Shown here piece after piece: positions 1 through 11,086 of a DNA stretch of 64,000 bases; position 1 is the stretch's first letter, and every line of letters starts with the position of its first letter. This DNA is from Panagrolaimus kolymaensis. Its lineage: Eukaryota; Nematoda; Chromadorea; Rhabditida; Panagrolaimidae. The position numbers were made by a program, and so were the translations under genes. Where the stretch lies: NCBI GenBank assembly GCA_028622995.1, contig JAJQJQ010000018.1, positions 2,294,001-2,358,000 of the forward strand, given 5' to 3'. The notes under the pieces were generated by a model, which worked only from the letters and a program-made list of their open reading frames with translations, had not been told where the DNA came from and did no database searches.

Positions 1-251
1 TGTGTTCGTCGCCAACTTTTCTGCTTCAGTGGTATGTAAAGCAGCGATAAAATGACTTTCTTAATCATCGAATATTTCCAGGTATCAAAGAAGGACAATA
101 TGGAAATCCTTCAAGTATCAAAAAGACGACAATAGGCGCGCCTCAAACATCTTTCACTGATGATATTGGCGCTCCTAATGGATATTATGGTGATAGCAAA
201 GAGGTAAATAGTCATGAAAAAGTTTATGTTTCAAATGAAGCTACGGTATAA
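1..251 (+). CDS. 3' end of a membrane protein gene: cytoplasmic tail, short isoform (partial)
   Basis: The gene enters from the left edge. One exon fills 1-31 and is followed by a 50-bp intron (32-81, GTATGT...TTCCAG). The next exon, from 82, reads in frame to TAA at 249-251. The first residues (CVRRQLFCFS) look like the basic, cysteine-containing stretch just inside a membrane, and the rest is a polar tail with TSFTDDIGAPNGYYGD, ending NEATV. This is what the cytoplasmic end of an adhesion or receptor protein looks like, but the ectodomain lies outside the window and I do not recognise the family. The GAG at 201-203 is followed by GTAAAT, a usable donor at codon phase 0, so this end is one of two possible ones (see the exon at 849-1034). 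Homology is unknown; that this is coding is well supported by phase and splice sites. Confidence 0.6.
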
Positions 252-848
252 AGCAGTCACTCCACAATAATTACTTTTAACATGTTGTTAATTTGTTTTA
301 ACATTTTTTTGCAATGATCCTTTTTTGATTATTTTGTTATGTAAATTTCTTTTTTTGGTTTGTTAGTAAATTATTGTAGGGGTTTTTATTACTCTGGTTT
401 TGGTTGTTTACTCCCCATTTTTTCACACATCTTTCTGCATTTAACACTATATTTGATTGTGCTTTAACCCTGTTTTTCGTTCCGTACACCTCATTCGTTA
501 CCGTATTTCCCATTTTAGAGCGAATACGATTTTGTTTATAAAGCAGCTCGAATGAATTCTCAATCTGTGGTTTAGCGGTGCTGTAAATTTATATTTCCTG
601 AAACACAAATGCATGTATCTCAGTATTATAGAAGTTGTTTTATAAGTATCTGCCTTATTTTCGTGCTATCTTAACTACCCTTTTTATTTACCCATTCTTT
701 TACTTTTCCATGTAAAATCTTCTTTTTCTATCAAATCCGTTTTTCTTTCTTTGTGTTTGTAATTCTATTGTTTGATGATTTCTTTGCAACAACAAAAAAT
801 ATGTATTTTGCTTTTTCACAAAGCACACGCAGCTATCTTATTTTTCAG

Positions 849-1034
849 ATGCGCACTGTACCATTCAAGTCTAGTCACGAAGGCATAAATTATGCTGAAA
901 TGAATCTCACCGATAGACAACCACCAATTCATCCTGCCACAAGTTTACAGCTGCCCCAAAATTCAGATGTTTCTTATCATTTCAAAGAAACTTCACAAGT
1001 AGCAAGTACCATATCTGTAAATTCGGTAGTTTAG
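849..1034 (+). CDS. Alternative last exon of the 5' membrane protein, encoding a PDZ-ligand tail
   Basis: This exon follows a clean acceptor (TTATTTTTCAG) and reads for 61 residues to TAG at 1032-1034. It begins at phase 0, exactly matching the donor after GAG at 203, so splicing 203 to 849 joins the upstream tail to this one through a 645-bp intron. The peptide contains INYAEMNLTDRQPPIHP, a possible tyrosine site followed by a proline pair, and ends NSVV. S-V-V fits the class I PDZ ligand rule (S/T-x-hydrophobic), whereas the short isoform ends A-T-V and does not fit. The 3' UTR is short, with AATAAA near 1371. The coding call rests on splice phase and composition; the PDZ function is inferred. 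Confidence 0.55.
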   Translation: MRTVPFKSSHEGINYAEMNLTDRQPPIHPATSLQLPQNSDVSYHFKETSQVASTISVNSVV

Positions 1035-3758
1035 ACTTGCTTTTTTGTTTACTAGCTTTCTTAATTCTTTGTTTTTGACTTTTGCTCTCTTGTGTGCTAC
1101 TCTTTTTGTCTTAAAAAAATATCATTTGCTCATTGCCATTATTCTTTCCATCGATTATTTCTTCCTTCAATGAAATGTTTTTGTTGATTTACTTTTTAAC
1201 TGTCTTTAACTATTTTTACTCAATCTTTGTGATCGGGTTTTTCTATTTTTACTTTGTTGTTAAGATATATATTTTTATGTTTTTAAATCAGGCGATTTCT
1301 TTTCCATTCTTTTTTTTGTATTGCAATGTTTAGCATTTCTTTTTTTTTTTATTGTTGACGACTTCTGGAAATAAACAAATATTTTTTCTGAACATGTTTT
1401 TATATTTTGTGTGTTAGTTTGCATTTAAAAGATTTAGCATTGGAAGAAGAGAAAAAAAGACTAAACTCGTGATGCCGTCGTCGTTCGTTGCTGAGCAATG
1501 AAGAAGAAGTAAAAAAGAAGACAAAACAGCTTGCTCGGGTTTTTTGTTTTCTTTGCGCAAACAATGGAAAAAATGAAGCTACCATTTTTTTGTTGCTTTT
1601 TTTAAAAATGTGTTTAATTTTATGGTTTTTTCTGAGCTTTTTTTTCTTTTCAATAGCTGCATTTTTAAATTTCAGCTTTTTAGAGAGCTTATAAAAGAAC
1701 CATCAAACCAAGTAAGAAAAGGTCTATTAGACCAGACTTCCTTAAACCAAAACCAAGCAAGTAAAAAAGAAAGAGATGTTCTCTTTTCTCTTTTATTTTT
1801 TCTTCAAAGTAAACATTAGAGGAGCTCATTTTTTGGCTCAACTTGGGCTCAATCTTCTTTGTGCCCTTTTGTGACGCAGATAACAATTTAAATGACGACG
1901 ACAACGACTTGCTGCCCATTTTGCATTTATTTTTTTTTTTTGGTGCCGCCGCCGGCAGAAACAAGGCAAACTCAAAAAACCTTAAAAACAGCGGGACACA
2001 ATTCGTTTGGTTGGACCTCAAGTTCATCTTGTTGTGTTTATTATTGTCTTCATTCTTCTTCTTCTTCATATACTTACTCGATTTTTTTACTCCCTATTAA
2101 AAAAAGAGGACGGAAAGAAGATAACAGCCGCGTGCTTATTCATTTGTTTTTTTGTTTTGTCTTGTTTAAAAACGTTTTTTTGATAAAAATTGTTTCAAAT
2201 TTTTTATTTGCATTTTTTTAAAGTTGTTTTTCTTTTTTGAAAGTTTTTTCTTTTTTCGAGAAAAAATTAACTTAATTTTTGGCGTCATTCAAGATTCAAG
2301 GGATGGATGGATGTTCATCTTATAGCTTCTTGACTTCATTTTATTTTTATTTTATTTGCTTTAGTCACGTTAGTCATTTTTAGCTGTAAAATGAGATTAT
2401 CTTTGTGTGGTTTTCGGCATTCCATATACCATCAATATTTTTCTTTGGCGCCGTCATCAAAAGATTTTTTGCTGCCACAAAACTTGCAATTCTAAGTAAC
2501 TTCGTCGTCTTTTTTTTCATTTTCGGGCATGCTTGTTGTGTAAAAAATCTTCAAAAAAGTCAAATAAAATATGGGCCACATTTCACTTTTCATGGGAAGC
2601 GGCAGCCAAAAATGCATTCTTGCTTTTCAAGAAGTAATTGTGTTAAATCAATTTATTTTGCTTTTTTTGTTGATATTTTACGTGTTATTCAAACATAGAT
2701 AGAAAAAAATTGTTTTTAACGGACTTGTTATTCCCTCAAATTCTGATAATGATAATTTTGATAAAAAAAAATGCGTAGTTGCAATTTGCCTCTTTAATCA
2801 CAAGAAATAATTACACGTGCTTTGAACTAATTTTTTTAAAACCAAAGAATAATATTTGTATGTTATTGTTTCTTCACCTTTTTTTGCTCTTCTCTTCCTT
2901 ATTCAAAACATAAAATTGTTGTTGAATTTAGATGTCAGAAAAACGCCTTGTTTTTTTCATTTCCATTTTCTAAGTTTAGCTTTTAAACAAAGAATAGAAA
3001 AAAGAGCGAAGAAAACAAAACAAAAAAAGCTTTTGGAAAGGTTACTTTTGCATTTACCAACAAAATATGTGTATTTTTCTGCCAACTTTTTATTCATCGT
3101 CTTACTTTTATTTTATTTTATTTTTTTCAAAAAACTAAAGAAGAAGTTTTCTTTTATTTTATTTTTTATTTTTACAAAGCACAACCAACATTTATTTTTC
3201 TCTTGTGAGAACGGTTCAACCGTTGGTCTTCTCGTGTTTTTGTCGTTATTTTTTTTCGGCGCGCAGAAAAAAAGGAGGCTGTCACTGCTGCTGCACGTTT
3301 TTAGCTGTAGTTGCTTGCTTGCTTTATTCTATCTATGCAGCGTGTTGTTGACAAAATCGAAAGAAGCACTGGTCGACCCTTTTATTTTATTTTTTTCAGC
3401 TGCTTCTTGCTTTTCTCTTCATCCCTTGTAGTTGTTAGTTGGGTCGGGTTTTTTTTTCTCCACCACTAAGAGAGTGGAAAAGCTTTTGCCAAACAATGTC
3501 AAAGGCTTTTTAAAATAATTTTTTTTCTTCATTTTTCTTCCATATAATCGCCTGATGACCTTTTAAAAAATGAAAACTTTGAAATTTTTGTATCTTAAGA
3601 TTCATTAGTTTATTTCCTTCCTTTTCCATCCTCTTTTTGCCGCAAAATAACATTAACTTTTTCACTGATAAAAATTTGCGTGTTTGCATTATTCTTAAAA
3701 ACATATAAATACTTTGCAGATTTTTCCCTCAAATCATTTGTGTTGAAAGAGATCAAAA
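1035..3758. other. Intergenic region, no gene seen
   Basis: The first 350 bp are the 3' UTR of the upstream gene, with an AATAAA near 1371. The rest is AT-rich with long T and A runs. Open frames here (for example 2856-3431) are Phe/Leu/Lys-rich products of T and A runs, with no splice-linked partners. A small hairpin (CCACT/AGTGG arms) lies near 3461-3476. The region probably holds the promoter of the NDRG gene at its right end. Confidence 0.5.
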
Positions 3759-5137
3759 ATGACCGACGAAGTGCAAGTAAGTAAAATATTTATCTATGAT
3801 GAAATATTATTTTATACCAAAATTTCTTTTATTTTTAGCCTCCTATGGCCGTTGTTGGCAAATATTGCACTTTTAATGTTTATGTTCAAGGAAATTTGGA
3901 AGAACGTCATGGTAAAACGGTTATTGTTACCGTTCATGATGTTGGCACCAATCGTAAGTCACTCACCTACATTTAGAAAATAATAGGAATAGTCACTTTT
4001 AAAAAATGTTGTGATTAACAAAAAATTAATCAACAAATTAAAAACATATTTTAAAAAAATACTTATTTTTAGATAAATCCTTTATCCGCTTTGTTAATCA
4101 CCCATCCATGGCTGATGTAAAGAATAAGGCCGTATTCCTTCATGTTTGCATTCCAGGACAAGAAGATCATGCCCCTGATTTTACTGGAGATTTTCCAACT
4201 CTCGCTCAACTTGGTGAAGACCTCGTTTGTGTCATTGATAAATTTGATATTCGTACGTGTATTGCATTTGGCGAAGGAGCTGGTGCTAATATTATTTGTC
4301 GGTTTGCGGTAATTTTTCTTTTTTAAAAACAAAATAAACAAAATGATTTATCTTTTTAGATTGCATCCCCCAATCGCATTATGGGTATTATTCTGGTTCA
4401 CTGCACTTCAACAACTGCAGGAATTCTTGAATATTGTAGAGAAAAAGTTATTAACCTTCAACTTGAAAATGGTGTAATGACTTCAGGAGCATGGGATTAT
4501 TTAGCGGCTCATAAATTTGGTTCAAGTGATAAAAAAGAACGTGAAGCATATATTACTGAATTAAAGGATACCTTAAATCCTAAAAATTTAAGCAAATATG
4601 TTTTCAGTTTTAGTAAGCGAACTGATTTCTCTACAGTTATTGGAGCTAAATTAGACAAGTATGTTACTACCATAAAATGTGATTAGAGAGAATATCAAAT
4701 ATGTTTTTTTAGTATGGATGCATTGCTTGTTACTGGCGCTAAAGCTCCACATATTCACACAGTTTATACCACCCATAAAAGTATGAACAAAAAGAAGACC
4801 ACTTTGCTCGTGGTTGACAATGTTAGCGATGTTATGGCTGAAGCGGTAATTTTAAACCTTTTTTATTTATTTTTTTCATCTCCTAAAGTTACTTTTTTTT
4901 ACAGCCAGAAAATTTAGCTCGTTCCTTAATTCTTCTTTGCAAAGGTTGCGGAGTTTTATCAGGTGTTGCTATTCCTGGAATGGAGCGTCAACGAACTTTG
5001 AGCAGGTATTTACTTTTTCTTTTTACTTTGGCAAACATCAATTATTGTTAAATATTTTTTTAAGCTCCATGGAAGAAGCAGACCGCCCACGGCGCTTTTC
5101 ACTTACTCAGGGACAACAACAACCTGTGGCACAATAA
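3759..5137 (+). CDS. NDRG family protein (alpha/beta-hydrolase fold, non-catalytic)
   Basis: Seven exons: 3759-3776, 3839-3953, 4073-4308, 4360-4658, 4713-4845, 4905-5005 and 5065-5137, all with GT-AG borders and consistent phase, giving 324 residues. The order of motifs matches N-myc downstream-regulated gene proteins: an early HGKTVIVTVHDVGTNHKSF block, then PGQEDHAPDF, the TLAQLGEDLVCVIDKF helix, and the elbow GEGAGANI. Active alpha/beta hydrolases have GxSxG at this elbow. Here, as in the NDRG family, the serine is missing, so catalysis is not expected. The C-terminus is a short polar tail with RRFSLTQG, resembling the phosphorylated tail of vertebrate NDRGs. The likely C. elegans counterpart is ZK1073.1. 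Family members act in stress response, differentiation and vesicle trafficking. The start is the only ATG before the first donor. A polyadenylation signal lies at 5360. Confidence 0.92.
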
Positions 5138-6502
5138 GCCCACTTTTTTGAGATGTATGATTTTTAGCCGGAAATTATGGTTTGCGAGAAATCAAAAAAT
5201 GTTCATATAACGGCTTTGTAAATCTTCTATTCTGTGTGTTTTTAAAAAAAAATCAAAAAAGGGTTTTATGCTTATTGTAAAAGAATCCTCCTGTTAAAAA
5301 AATAATTCTGTTAAAAATGCAATTTCTCTTTTTCTTTTATTCTTTTGTATTTCTTATTTAATAAAAATTTAAATAAATTAAGCTAACCCTTCCCATTCCA
5401 ATGTTTATAATTTTATTTTATTTTTTATTTTATTTAAAAAATTTAATACAAAAAGCTGTCAAATTATTTGATAGTATTTAGGAAACATGCTCTTCACGTC
5501 TTTATTTTTTTATATTCTTGTAATCTGACTTAATAAAACGAGTTTTTTTTATTTACAAAAACCCATAAAAACTGCAAAAATACAAAAAGCAAATTATTTA
5601 AACGAACAGAAAGAAAAAAAAACGAATAAGTAGACAAGCAGCAGCGTCCAAGAAAAAAATCTTTTTTTTTCTTCCGGAAATGCTAATACAACAAATGTCC
5701 ACGCCTCTTGAAAAATATTTTTTTGTACAAATTAACCATACTTTTATAAATCATTGCTCATAAAGTTAGCTTCAACATCATCTTTGTCTTCTCTATTCAT
5801 TCTTTATTTTTCTTCCTATACCTACATAGAAAATATATAAACTGGATTTAAGCTTCAATCATTGCATCGCGCATAACTTTTTTCTTCTTTTTCCCATTCG
5901 CAAAAGGAGTAAAGGAAATTGCTCCTTGAGAGTTGTCGTCGTCGTCTTCCAAAAGGCTCGCTTACTTTATTTCTTCCTTTTAGCCGATACTCAAAAACGC
6001 GCTCAAAATCACCAAAAGCATCTGATGATGAAGAAGAAAAAAAATGCGTTGTTGTTCATCAATGACTAGGACGCGAAATTGGCGGAAAGCTCGCCCGAAA
6101 GAGGGATTTTTTTATTTATTTATTGCAGTTCCCTGGATTGTCATCTCTCTCTTTACTGTTGTTGCATTGCATCAGGTTGTTGTCTACTACCTTTTTTTTT
6201 TCGTTGTCGTCGGTGGAAGCGCAATCGGAACAACTAGAAATGCTTCTGGACATTCTTAAAGGAAGAATGCATTTTTTCTTTTTGTTTTGTGTCGAAATAT
6301 ATAACAGTAAAGAAAAAGTTTTTTTTATTCTCCTAGGTTGATCGCGAGTAAAAATAACCCTTTTTAACTTACATTCCTTTTATTGTTTCATTTTTTTATC
6401 GCTCCGGTTTCAAACGATTTCTCAATAACAAATCTGGTGAAGTGCTTTTCATTCATTTTTTAGGTCGATTTTCTTTCCCCTTTTTAATTATATATTTGAG
6501 TG
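5138..6502. other. NDRG 3' UTR and intergenic region
   Basis: The first 250 bp carry AATAAA-type signals near 5360 and 5530. The rest is AT-rich, with a GTCGTC repeat near 5935 and a pyrimidine-rich stretch before the next gene. I found no exon that joins a neighbour in phase. Confidence 0.45.
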
Positions 6503-7428
6503 ATGGCGGCAGAGCCAAACGCGCCATGGTCGCGTTGGGATGCTCCAGGTTAGGATTACAAACTTCATTTTTTTTAATTGCCAATTTTTTAAATTATTAG
6601 GGTTTCAATATGTTTCACACAACACCGCGCCACCAAATCGTCAATTTGATACAGGACAATACACACTTACAAATACAAGCTTTAGTAATACCGGTGGTGG
6701 TAGTAATAATATTAACAACAACACCCCATATTTCAATGATGGAAGACTCGTTGGTAGTGGGCCAGATCGTAATTTGCATTTGTCTTTTATTCAAAACATA
6801 ATTGCCCCTTTTCAGCCAATGACCCAGCATTCATTAATTGCGTATATCAAACTGCCACAAATGGTGGAGCTCAAGTTATTCAGCAATGTTATAAAGATTT
6901 TGGTTGCTGTGATAATACTTGCTGTGAAGGTGCTTCATGGTAAGTTACATCGCTTTTATTTACATTTTTTCGTTGATGTCAGCAAATCTTTATTGTGGAA
7001 TTGGATTGATCTTTTTTTTTTGATTATTGTTTGCTGCAGCGTTGAATAAACAAATCTCTTACTCATACATACACTTCATAATTTTTTTTATTATTTCCAC
7101 ATAAATTTTTTTAATTTTTAGGGCTCAAAAATATGGTTGGGCTGTTGCATTGATAGTTATTTTTTGCATTTTAGTTATTATTGCATTTGTTATTTGGTTA
7201 GTTGTATGGTTAATTAATAGAGCAAGAGATAAACAACAACGTCGAGAACTTCTCGAATCACAAGAAGGCATGAGCCCTGCAAATTCTCAAGTGAATGTAG
7301 GAGGTGGAGGCCCATATGGCGGCGGTGGACCACAATATATGGAAGGACCTCCTCCTCCATCTAATCATGGCGGCATGCCAGGAGGACCTTATTATCAACC
7401 ATATGGTTCTAAACCGTATCAATATTGA
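6503..7428 (+). CDS. Single-pass membrane protein with a CC-x3-CC juxtamembrane cluster (WBP1/VOPP1-like)
   Basis: Four exons, 6503-6548, 6601-6768, 6816-6939 and 7122-7428, join in phase to give 214 residues. The N-terminal part is Asn/Ser/Thr-rich and has no signal peptide. A cysteine block follows (CVYQTATN...QQCYKDFGCCDNTCCEGASW), then a strong hydrophobic helix of about 25 residues (AVALIVIFCILVIIAFVIWL), a basic stop-transfer (RARDKQQRR) and a Gly/Pro/Tyr-rich tail with PPPP, GGPY and YQPYGS. The Cys block before one helix and a Pro/Tyr tail is the plan of WBP1/VOPP1 and Shisa-type adaptors, whose PY motifs bind WW-domain ubiquitin ligases. I infer such a role but see no canonical PPxY, so the family call is tentative. 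The second intron could be missed, because exon 2 stays open past its donor at 6769. AATAAA lies at 7492. Confidence 0.7.
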
Positions 7429-7938
7429 TTGAATTCATCCTTTCGCTCCGCTCAGCTCCAGCCGCCGCCTATCATCATGTTATTTGTAAATAATAAAGTT
7501 CAAAAATTTTTTGTTGTATATTTTTATAATAAAATGACACATCCCCAAAAAAATTATAATTGGTAATAAAGTTTTTTGTTAATAAAGTTTATAAATAAGT
7601 GCGAAATAAATAAAGATTTTATATATGACCTTGATTTTTTTTTACCTCGCAATTCTAATCTGATACACTTCTTTTTTTTAAAGCGGCATACAACAAAAAA
7701 AGAACCAAAGTGAAAAGGGTATGTCCTATTTTTCTTTTTAAAATTCCCGCTGGTTTTTTCATTTTTTCTTCAACACACAAAAAAGCATTGAAATATAAAG
7801 CTCATACATACGCGCACATCGAAGAAGAACACTTTTTTATTTGGTTTATTTTATTTTTTGTTTGTATCATCATTTGATTATATTTTTGGCATTGTTTAAA
7901 CTAAGTTTTTGACTTTAAAAGTTTGTTATTAAAAAAGT
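7429..7938. other. Intergenic region
   Basis: It holds the 3' UTR of the upstream gene, with several AATAAA motifs between 7492 and 7610, then AT-rich sequence up to the sirtuin start. No coding sequence is evident. Confidence 0.45.
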
Positions 7939-9381
7939 ATGAAAAGATCAAAAGATAAAAGAAGTATTGATTTTGACAGCGTGGTAAAAGAAAAAATGGT
8001 GAGTAAAAGTGAGGTAAAAATGAGTTAAAAATGTTTTAAAAAATTTAGCGAGATCCCAAATTCATGTGGAAGTTAAGAGACATGATTTTTGATATTAAAG
8101 CTGCTTCTTGTCCGGTGGTTTATACGGGTGCTGGTATAAGTACTGTAAGTTGACCATTTTTTATTTCATTTTTGTAATGAATCTTTAGAATGCTAACATT
8201 CCTGATTATCGTGGTAAAAATGGTGTCTATACAGCAAAAAAGAAAGGCTCCACTCATCCTGGGTTAGATATTTTTAAATATGACTTTTTTGTTTTTGTTG
8301 TTGCAAATATCGATTTCCTCCACTTCCTCTTTTTTTAGTTGCCCCGATTTGCGTGAAGTTAACCCAACACTTTGTCATTCTTTATTACGCGAAATGCTTC
8401 GGGATGGCATAATTAAACATATTGTTTCACAAAATTGTGATGGACTTCATTTACGTTCTGGTATTCCACAAAATATGATCTCAGAAATTCACGGAAATAG
8501 CTTTATTGAATGGTGCTCAGTTTGCGATAAACAATTTATTCGAACTTTTGACGTGACTCATGATAGCGATAGAGAGTAAGCTAGCTTTTTTAAAGTGGAG
8601 GACTCATAAACAATGAGTAAATTTTTTTTTAATTTTTAGAAGTCATGTAACTTCACGAACATGTGAAATTTGTCAAAATTCATTAGTTGATACAATTATT
8701 TATTGCAATGAAAGCCGATGGTTAGCTTTCCCACAAAATTGGAAGAGAATTGAAGAAATTAAAAACAAAATTGATCTTATCATTGTTTTGGGAACTTCTT
8801 GCAAAGTTTTAGCGGGTTATGAAATGCTTTTTCCTGAAAACGCTAAGGTAATTAATTGACAGTTTGCTGATAATCACTCAATGCTCACATGTTTTTGTTT
8901 CTAAATTTAGGTTTTTGTGATAAATCAAGGTAGAACGGAAGTGGATGATATTGCTTATATGAAATTTAATGAAGATTGTGATGTATTTATACAAGCTTTA
9001 ACTTCACTTCTCACCATTTCAAATTCTCCTGATTATTGTCGAACTTGTGATCCAATTCTTAATCCAAATCTAAATTATGCTATTGATGAATGGCCTAAAT
9101 GTGTTTGTGGTCGACGTCCAGTTCGAAAGCTAGCAAACCATCTTTATTCCACCAAAACATCCGCTTCCAAATTGAAAGACAATCTATTGCCCAGCTGGAT
9201 GGTAGTTCCTTTGGGCAAAAAGCGGAACATTAAAAAGCGCAAAAGGTCACCATCGATTGTAAAAGAAGAAGATGAAAAAGAAAAGATAGTAAAAATCGAA
9301 GAAGAAAGTAATTCATCAACAATCTCATCAAGCTCTTTGTCTCTCATATCTCAATGTTTTTGTGAAACCAAAACAGAATAA
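7939..9381 (+). CDS. sir-2.4: SIRT7-type (class IV) NAD-dependent protein deacylase
   Basis: Six exons: 7939-7998, 8049-8144, 8189-8262, 8339-8575, 8640-8847 and 8911-9381, giving 381 residues, close to the 400 of human SIRT7. NAD-binding motifs are GAGIS (47-51), IPDYRG (56-61) and SQNCDGLHLRSG (107-118). The catalytic histidine is H128 in ISEIHGN. A zinc site is formed by two CxxC pairs (C136/C139 and C164/C167). FDVT after the first pair, the R-T-C around the second, and the late DPI motif match SIRT7 better than SIRT6. The C-terminus has a strongly basic run (KKRNIKKRKR) that fits nuclear or nucleolar targeting. Expected role: removal of acetyl or acyl groups from chromatin proteins such as histone H3. 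The symbol follows the single SIRT6/7 homologue of C. elegans. AATAAA follows the stop almost at once (9385). Confidence 0.92.
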
Positions 9382-9465
9382 ATTAATAAATTTCTAAATA
9401 ACAAATCGATAAATTTTTAACAAAAAATGTTTTTATGAGATTTATTTACAAAAAGAGACGTGCAC

Positions 9466-9731
9466 CAGGCCTCTTCCTTCGGCCCGTCCAGCCCGGCCCG
9501 GCCCGGCCCGGCCTGGCCCGCGGGCCGGGCCGGGCCGACTTTTGAACGGGCCAGGCCGGGCCGAGGCCGAACATTTTCTAAAAAAAGAAAAAAAATCAAA
9601 GGGAATACCAAGGCAAAAAAAAAATTGACGGGCCGGGCCTAAACCAAACGGGCCGCAGGCCGGGCCGGGCCGAAATCAAGACGGGCCGGGCCGGGCCAGG
9701 CCGGCAAAACCCGGCCCGTGGAAGAGGCCTG
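9466..9731. mobile_element. hAT-like miniature transposon (MITE), GC-rich
   Basis: The 266-bp element starts CAGGCCTCTTCC (9466-9477) and ends with its exact inverse GGAAGAGGCCTG (9720-9731). It is flanked by a perfect 8-bp direct repeat ACGTGCAC (9458-9465 and 9732-9739). A CAGG-type end with an 8-bp target duplication is the hallmark of hAT elements. The interior is made of GGCCCG/CGGGCC units on both strands, so it could fold into long hairpins, with an AT-rich spacer (about 9570-9630) between two GC-rich arms. There is no transposase, so it would need one from elsewhere. The intact ends and duplication suggest a fairly recent insertion. Confidence 0.85.
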
Positions 9732-9739
9732 ACGTGCAC

Positions 9740-10046
9740 TTAAAAAAAAGATGAAGTTGCTTGAATGTGCCTGCAGAGAATATGGCAATATGAAAATCAT
9801 TTTTTATGAGTCATTATTTGTTCATTAATAAAACAACAAAATATAAATATCAAATGAAGTGAAATTTTTATGCGATCCAAAATATTTGATTTCGAAAATA
9901 CTTTACTATAAATATGGCTCTAAAGCACATCTTCAGTGACCAATTACCAAAATAAAAATTGTTTATGCATTTTTTTAAATTTGTGGCTTTTTTGGTATTT
10001 TTTGAAAAAGTTTGGCTTGATAAAAAAAGGAATTACTCTTCTGAAA
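9740..10046. other. Spacer and probable promoter of the F-box-like gene
   Basis: AT-rich sequence with TATAAATA near 9907. The frame of the next gene stays open upstream to about 9936, but without an ATG, so I treat this part as 5' UTR. Confidence 0.35.
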
Positions 10047-10907
10047 ATGTGTAATTACTTGAACTATCAATTTATTCATCCAAATCCTGATACTTTCAAT
10101 TCTCCAGCTCGTCAATATTTTTCTGTTCCATTCGATGTTATTTCGTATATCATTCAAAATCCTATCTCACCTGATGGTCTTCTAAAGCTTCAGAAAACAT
10201 GCAAACACATTTTTTCAAAAAATAAAATTGTGGTTTTTCGCAATAAATATATTTATCTTGGAGAGGATGGAATATATTTTAAATTTTGTTCTGATGGAAG
10301 AAAAGAGGATTTCTCAACATTTAGAAATTTGAACTTTTGGCCTGCTGGATCTTTTAGTGGTCGTAATACTTTGGAGCAAACAATGCAACATCCAATTAAT
10401 ATTCCAGCTAACATTTATCGCTGTAGCTTTCACGAATTTTATATTTCGGGTTATAACTTTACTTTAAACGAAATCAATTTTTTATTTGATGATGGTCAAT
10501 CAATTAAACGGCTTTGCTTGCTTAATGTTGATATTCGAGATAATAATGGAATCATAGTTTCAATTGATAGAATCCTGAAAATGGTACCAAATGCTTTTAC
10601 TTTTGAACACTTAAGTAAAAATGAAATATTCACTAATGGTACATTTCAAAAATTAATGGCTTTACAACGAAAACCAAAATGGCTTAATTTTGAAATTGGT
10701 TTTTGTCTAATTGCAGAAGATATTGATTTTTCAATTTTATTCAATTTTATTCGAAAAACTACTACAGAAGGTAGTTGGATTATGTTTCGTTTTAATAATG
10801 GGTTGGAACCTTTCCAAAAAATGCTTCAAATCGAAGTTAATAAGTTGCTTGTAACATGGAAGAGGGAATTTAAAAGGCGTGTTCATGTTTTCATATGTGA
10901 TTTATAA
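10047..10907 (+). CDS. F-box-like protein, single exon, lineage-specific type
   Basis: One uninterrupted frame of 286 residues; I chose the ATG at 10047 because the upstream open part has no ATG. Near the N-terminus FSVPFDVISYIIQNP, then LLKLQKTCKHIFSKN, has the spacing of an F-box-like motif (a leading LP/VPxDV helix, a later LxxTCK). Such proteins link targets to SKP1-cullin ubiquitin ligases. The rest (about 200 residues) is probably a substrate-binding domain of the divergent kind common in large nematode F-box families, with blocks such as IKRLCLLNVDI suggesting leucine-rich or FTH/DUF-like folds. The lack of introns, unlike every other gene here, and the nearby transposon suit a young, duplicated family. 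Function is inferred and the exact fold is unknown. Confidence 0.6.
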   Translation: MCNYLNYQFIHPNPDTFNSPARQYFSVPFDVISYIIQNPISPDGLLKLQKTCKHIFSKNKIVVFRNKYIYLGEDGIYFKFCSDGRKEDFSTFRNLNFWPAGSFSGRNTLEQTMQHPINIPANIYRCSFHEFYISGYNFTLNEINFLFDDGQSIKRLCLLNVDIRDNNGIIVSIDRILKMVPNAFTFEHLSKNEIFTNGTFQKLMALQRKPKWLNFEIGFCLIAEDIDFSILFNFIRKTTTEGSWIMFRFNNGLEPFQKMLQIEVNKLLVTWKREFKRRVHVFICDL

Positions 10908-11086
10908 TTATATCGGAGAATCGTATATGATTTAACTGGTTTTGTATTTACATTTTATCGTATTTTATTGTACCCTTATAAAATTTGAAGAATAAATAAA
11001 AAATATATAATTTTTATATTTTACTAAATAACATCCGTTAATTGATTATATAAGACTTAATAATGGATTACAAATATTTTTAAAAT

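Noticed and set aside
2856..3431. 191-codon open frame on the plus strand
   Set aside because: Phe/Leu/Lys-rich product of T and A runs; no splice-linked exon, no motif.
9417..9642. Pro/Gly/Arg-rich open frames on both strands
   Set aside because: They are translations of the GGCCCG repeat inside the hAT-like element, not genes.
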